DNA of 64,000 bases from Sorangium cellulosum (lineage in GTDB: Bacteria > Myxococcota_A > Polyangia > Polyangiales > Polyangiaceae). The notes beneath the pieces are model-generated. The model did not search any database. It was not told where the DNA came from and was given only the letters and a program-made list of their open reading frames with translations. Made by a program: the position numbers and the translations under genes. The DNA is taken from NCBI RefSeq assembly GCF_004135735.1, contig NZ_CP012670.1:4113501-4177500 (forward strand), read 5' to 3'. Shown piece after piece: positions 60,642 through 64,000 of the stretch (position 1 is the stretch's first letter; the number at the start of each line of letters is the position of its first letter).

Positions 60642-61943
60642 CTACCGCGCGTCGGGGACGCTGCGCCCGTGGTCCTCTTCCGCGGCGCTCCTCCGCAGCG
60701 CGGCCGGGAGCGAGAGCGCCGTGGCGAGGGTGGCCAGCGCGCCCCCGGCGCCGGCGACGAGCAGCGTCACCGGCGCCGAGGTCGCGTCGAGCAGCAGGCC
60801 GCCGCCGACGTAGGACAGCGCGGCGGCGACGCCGATGGCGCCGTAGAGGTTGCCGAAGACCCGGCCCAGCATGCCGGGCGGGACGAGCTGCTGCACCAGC
60901 GTGGTGCAGGCGACGTCCATCGCCGCGATGCCGAGCCCGCGCACGGCTTGCATCGCGAACGCCGCCGCGACGGCCCAGGCGAGCCCCGTGAGGAGGTTGC
61001 CGACGCTGCTCACCGCGAACCCGGCGATCAGCATCACCGCCATCGACGCGCGCGCGCCGTACCGCGAGAGCAGCGCGTACCCGAGCAGCAGCCCCAGCCC
61101 GACCGCCCCAAGGAGGAGCCCGACCGCCGCGTCGCCGGCGCGGAGCGTGTCCCTGGCCAGGACGACCAGCGCCACGTCGTCGACCCCGTTGAAGGCGACG
61201 ACGCCGCAGAAGCCCAGCGCGATGACCCGGACCGCGGGGGCCGACAGGATGTAGCCGAGCCCGATCCTGGCGTCGTGGAGCAACGACGACCGCCCCTCCT
61301 CCCCGGCGCGGGCCGGCGGCAGCGACGGCAGCGCGGCGAGCATCGCCGCCGAGGCGAGGAACGAGGCGGCGTCGACGAGGAGCGCGCCGCGGACGCCCAC
61401 GAGCGGGAACAGCGCGGCCGCGAGCAGCGGGCCGAGCGCCTCGGCGCCGTTCGCGCCGAGGCCGACGGTGGCGTTCGCGGTCTCCAGGTCGCGGCCGCGC
61501 ACGAGCGCCGGGACCGCGGCGCGGGACGCCGGCTGGAACACCTGCCCGGCGATCGCCCGCGCCGCCACGAGCCCGAGGAGCAGCGGCAGCGGCGGCAAGG
61601 CGAGCGCGATGAGCACGAGGAGCGCGCCCTGCGCGAGCTCGCAGAGGATCATCACCCGCCTGAGGTCCCACCGATCGCTGATCGCCCCGGTGATCGGGCC
61701 GAGCAGCGAGGGCGCGAAGTCGCCGACGAGCAACAGCAGCGAGACCGCGAGCGCCTGGCCGGCCGTGTCGGCGACATGGAGCATGAGCGCGACCAGGCTG
61801 AGCGAGTCGCCCGCATACGAGATGACGCGCGCGCACCACAGCCGCCGGAACGCCGGGTTCTGACGCAGGAGCCGCAGCGCGCCCGCGGCGCGCTCCTCGG
61901 AGGTCTCGGCGGGGGATGTCTCGGCGGGACCGGGGCCGGGCAT
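60642..61943 (-). CDS. MFS transporter (MFS_3/EntS-like exporter family)
   Basis: A 433-residue integral membrane protein with about twelve helices. It begins LRLLRQNPAFRRLWCARVIS and has SLLGPITGAISDRWDLRRVM as the loop 2-3 MFS motif. The layout resembles EntS-like efflux proteins for siderophores or drugs; substrate unknown. The C-terminal 15 residues and stop lie at the edge of an inverted-repeat element. TAAACA lies 6 nt before ATG 61943; the intervening AGGGGG could act as a poor ribosome site. Confidence 0.85.
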   Translation of the reverse strand: MPGPGPAETSPAETSEERAAGALRLLRQNPAFRRLWCARVISYAGDSLSLVALMLHVADTAGQALAVSLLLLVGDFAPSLLGPITGAISDRWDLRRVMILCELAQGALLVLIALALPPLPLLLGLVAARAIAGQVFQPASRAAVPALVRGRDLETANATVGLGANGAEALGPLLAAALFPLVGVRGALLVDAASFLASAAMLAALPSLPPARAGEEGRSSLLHDARIGLGYILSAPAVRVIALGFCGVVAFNGVDDVALVVLARDTLRAGDAAVGLLLGAVGLGLLLGYALLSRYGARASMAVMLIAGFAVSSVGNLLTGLAWAVAAAFAMQAVRGLGIAAMDVACTTLVQQLVPPGMLGRVFGNLYGAIGVAAALSYVGGGLLLDATSAPVTLLVAGAGGALATLATALSLPAALRRSAAEEDHGRSVPDAR

Positions 61944-61949
61944 CCCCCT

Positions 61950-61955
61950 TGTTTA
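61950..61955 (-). promoter_or_regulatory. -10-like TAAACA, 6 nt before the MFS start
   Basis: TAAACA on the minus strand, 6 nt before ATG 61943, in the 44-bp gap after the zinc-ribbon gene. The spacing matches the leaderless-type set. Confidence 0.4.
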
Positions 61956-61987
61956 GCTCGGATCGGCGCGGGCTCGGCGCCGCGCGG

Positions 61988-62977
61988 CTATCGCGTGAGC
62001 AAGAGCGCCACGAAGAGGAGCACGAGCGCGACGGCGATGAGCAGCGCCACCTTGCCCCAGGCGATCGGCGCCGTGCCCGTGACGCGGAGCGCGTCCTGAC
62101 CGTGCACCACGGCGCGGTAGCTCCGCCCGTCGTAGCGGTAGGCCAGCACGTACGAGGGCAGCGCCACCCGGCGGGTCGAGAGCCCGCGCAGGAGCACGGC
62201 CACGCGCACGTTGCGGAAGGTCGACCCCGGGATCACCCCCTGCCGCAGGGCGTCCGCCGCGGCGTCCGCGATCCGCCCGTTGACGATTTTCCGCGCCCCC
62301 GAGCGCTGCGCGTCGAACTGCTCCAGCGCCGCGTCGGGCGGGCCGAGCCCTTGCGCCGACCGCTGCGCCGCCGGGACGGCCCGGTCGACCCGGTAATACG
62401 GCGCGAGCTCCAGGGCCTCGTCGAGCGAGAGGCCGCGCGACGCGGACACGAGCAGGTTGCGGAAGGGGAGCTGCGTCTGTCCGGCGTGCGGGGCCCAGGC
62501 GCTCCGCCGGGCGCCCGCGTTCGAGTCCGCCGTCCAGCTCACCACGGCGTCCGCGTTGACGAGCCAGCCCGCCCACCAGATCGGGTGGAGCCCCTCGACC
62601 GTGGCCGCGCGCGAGAGATCCGACGGCCGGAAGAAGCCGAGCGTCGCCATCCACCGCCGCAGCGCCTGGTCGGCCTGCTCGGGGGCCACCTCGAACGGGA
62701 GCAGCCAGTCGGCCTGGTCGACCGGGTCGACGGGCTGCTCCAGCCGCGTGACGGCGCCGCAGAAGCGGCACTTCGGCGCCTGCGCCTCGGCCGAGTACGA
62801 GACCGCGGCGCCGCACTCGGTGCACCGCAGCACCTGCGCCGGCTGCGGGGCCGGGGCGCGGCCCTGCGGCGCGGCGAGGCCGCACACGGCGCAGCGCAGA
62901 TCCCCCGGCTCCAGCGGGGTGTGGCACCGCGCGCAGCCGTGCGTCGAGGCCGCCGGGACGCCCAGGCTCAGGCTCAT
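61988..62977 (-). CDS. Zinc-ribbon protein with C-terminal membrane anchor
   Basis: A 329-residue protein. Two N-terminal zinc ribbons are visible: CARCHTPLEPGDLRCAVCG and CTECGAAVSYSAEAQAPKC with a following FCG. A conserved soluble domain (QADQALRRWMATLGFFRPSD, LHPIWWAGWLVNADAVVSW, LPSYVLAYRYDGRSYRAVVHG) precedes one C-terminal TM helix (about 303-327). Its start overlaps the upstream gene's stop (ATGA). The neighbouring gene has the same layout, so the two probably form a complex at the membrane. Function unknown. Confidence 0.75.
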   Translation of the reverse strand: MSLSLGVPAASTHGCARCHTPLEPGDLRCAVCGLAAPQGRAPAPQPAQVLRCTECGAAVSYSAEAQAPKCRFCGAVTRLEQPVDPVDQADWLLPFEVAPEQADQALRRWMATLGFFRPSDLSRAATVEGLHPIWWAGWLVNADAVVSWTADSNAGARRSAWAPHAGQTQLPFRNLLVSASRGLSLDEALELAPYYRVDRAVPAAQRSAQGLGPPDAALEQFDAQRSGARKIVNGRIADAAADALRQGVIPGSTFRNVRVAVLLRGLSTRRVALPSYVLAYRYDGRSYRAVVHGQDALRVTGTAPIAWGKVALLIAVALVLLFVALLLTR

Positions 62978-64000
62978 CGCGCCCCTCCGATCTGGCTGCG
63001 GCGCCGGGCGCCCTCCGGCGGCGGCTCCGCGCCCTCCGGCGGCGGCTCGGCCAGCGCGGCGGCCAGCGCCGGGGGCCGCGCGACGGGGCGCGCTGCGCCT
63101 CCGTCCCGCATCGCGGCCACGAGGAACGGCGTCGCGAGCAGCAGGATCACGAGCAGGACGGCGAGGGCGATCTTGATCCAGGAGAGGGGCGCCTTGCCGT
63201 GGATCGCGCCCGTCTGGCCGTTGATGAGGACCCGGAACGGCGGCTTCTGCGGGTCGTGCCGGATGGCGAGCACCCAGAGGGGCACGTAGACGAGCTCGAG
63301 CGTCTCGCGGTCGAGGTGCGTCTCGTGGGACAGGCCGTGGTGGCTGTCCCCGGGCATGAAGCGCGGGAGCTCCCGGCCGATCTTCTCCAGCGCTTCCCGC
63401 CGCGCGAGGCCGACGCACTCCTCCTGGGTCATCGTCGGCTCCTCGGCGATCCAGCCGCTGAGCACGGCGGGCGTGTAGCGCCGCATCATGCGGAGGTCGA
63501 ACGGCTCGACCGCCTCCAGCTCCGCGTTGTGGATGGCGCGGGAGGCCACGACGAGCACGTCCGTGATGTAGGCGGCGCGCTGGCCCTCGAGGGGCCGGTG
63601 CTCGGTCCTCGTGACGACGCGCGTGCGGGTGACGGTGTTTCCCTTGTCGTCGGTCGTCGTGTACGTCTCGGTTTCCTGGTAGTTCTCGCCGATCTGCGCG
63701 GCGAAGCGCGTCTCTGCCATCGCCGAGTACAGGTACGCGGGCGTGTACACGCCGCGGATCGCGTCGACCGTCCCCGTCTTGACGCTGGACTGCACGAAGA
63801 GGCTCCGCTTCCCGAGCCACGCCTTGACCGCGCCGAGCGCGCTCTCCCGGGTCATGGTGAAGCCGAGGACGAAGTGCGGCGACGGCCGGTGCGCCGAGGG
63901 CGGCCGCTCCACCACCGACGGTGAGGCGCAATACGGGCACACCGCCGTTCGCTGATCTGCCTCGATGTGGAGCGAGGCGCCGCAGGTCTCACACTCGAGT
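62974..64000 (-). CDS. Zinc-ribbon membrane protein, N-terminus cut by window edge
   Basis: At least 341 residues. The frame is open to the edge and begins with a zinc ribbon, ECETCGASLHIEADQ followed by VCPYCASP. A domain similar in plan to the downstream protein follows (HFVLGFTMTRESALGAVKAW, GVYTPAYLYSAMAETRF, TYTTTDDKGNTVTRTR, LVYVPLWVLAIRHD). A C-terminal TM helix (ALAVLLVILLLATPFLVA) and a short Pro/Glu-rich tail end it. The repeated layout suggests an ancient duplication with the downstream gene. Function unknown. Confidence 0.75.
   Translation of the reverse strand, partial: LECETCGASLHIEADQRTAVCPYCASPSVVERPPSAHRPSPHFVLGFTMTRESALGAVKAWLGKRSLFVQSSVKTGTVDAIRGVYTPAYLYSAMAETRFAAQIGENYQETETYTTTDDKGNTVTRTRVVTRTEHRPLEGQRAAYITDVLVVASRAIHNAELEAVEPFDLRMMRRYTPAVLSGWIAEEPTMTQEECVGLARREALEKIGRELPRFMPGDSHHGLSHETHLDRETLELVYVPLWVLAIRHDPQKPPFRVLINGQTGAIHGKAPLSWIKIALAVLLVILLLATPFLVAAMRDGGAARPVARPPALAAALAEPPPEGAEPPPEGARRRSQIGGAR

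Overview
The window reads as chromosomal DNA from a very GC-rich myxobacterium, most likely a Sorangium/Polyangiales-type member of Myxococcota. The evidence is near-saturated third-position G/C, a MYXO-CTERM-type sorting tail, a lipoprotein with NALTS pentapeptide repeats, a giant Ser/Thr kinase-ATPase-TPR protein, many lipoproteins with Ala/Pro/Gly-rich tails, and abundant private tandem and inverted repeats. No rRNA, tRNA, CRISPR array, prophage or IS transposase was recognised. Most long ORFs on the opposite strand of each gene are GC-driven shadows.

Layout. 0-7.8 kb: a site-2 protease (cut by the left edge), an SGNH lipoprotein, PlsC, YjbQ, a complete bufferin-type copper RiPP operon (precursor, DUF692 enzyme, DUF2063 partner), a Zn-protease lipoprotein and an FGE-fold lipoprotein. 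7.9-10.5 kb: an AAA ATPase coupled to an internally deleted HNH nuclease (a decayed Septu-like defence pair) next to a 43-bp repeat array with two unit types. 10.6-19 kb: SRPBCC protein, MMPL transporter, HAD phosphatase, a decayed DUF1566 lipoprotein, a low-complexity lipoprotein, an EVE-domain protein and an OmpA-type lipoprotein. 19-27 kb: a large unknown protein, a toxin gene whose antitoxin lost its start through an inverted duplication, and two paralogous oligopeptide-binding lipoproteins sharing a conversion tract. 27-36 kb: sigma-54 activator, divergent PEPCK with altered metal-ligand residues, receiver-like protein, GST, GH31 glycosidase, MYXO-CTERM polysaccharide-lyase-like protein, quinone oxidoreductase. 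36.4-40.5 kb: an oppBCDF operon with no binding protein, for which the 22-27 kb paralogues are candidate partners.

40.5-49 kb: a repeat protein with a receiver-like N-terminus, a lipoprotein, BolA, a metallophosphoesterase, a two-gene P-loop NTPase/TPR module of unknown function (the best candidate here for an undescribed system) and a Uma2 nuclease. 49-53 kb: an unknown protein, a Cys-rich four-helix copper-binding protein, a CBS pair and the NALTS lipoprotein, coupled to the 53-57 kb kinase. 57-60 kb: a family I lipase with its foldase. 60-64 kb: MFS exporter and two zinc-ribbon membrane proteins, the second cut by the right edge.

Two cross-cutting observations. First, at least seven genes carry a TAnnnT-like hexamer 6-7 nt before the start codon and mostly no Shine-Dalgarno, which suggests leaderless transcripts. 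Second, the intergenic regions hold several different structured repeats, one with matching compensatory changes in its two copies. All function calls rest on motif reading by eye; no database search was possible.
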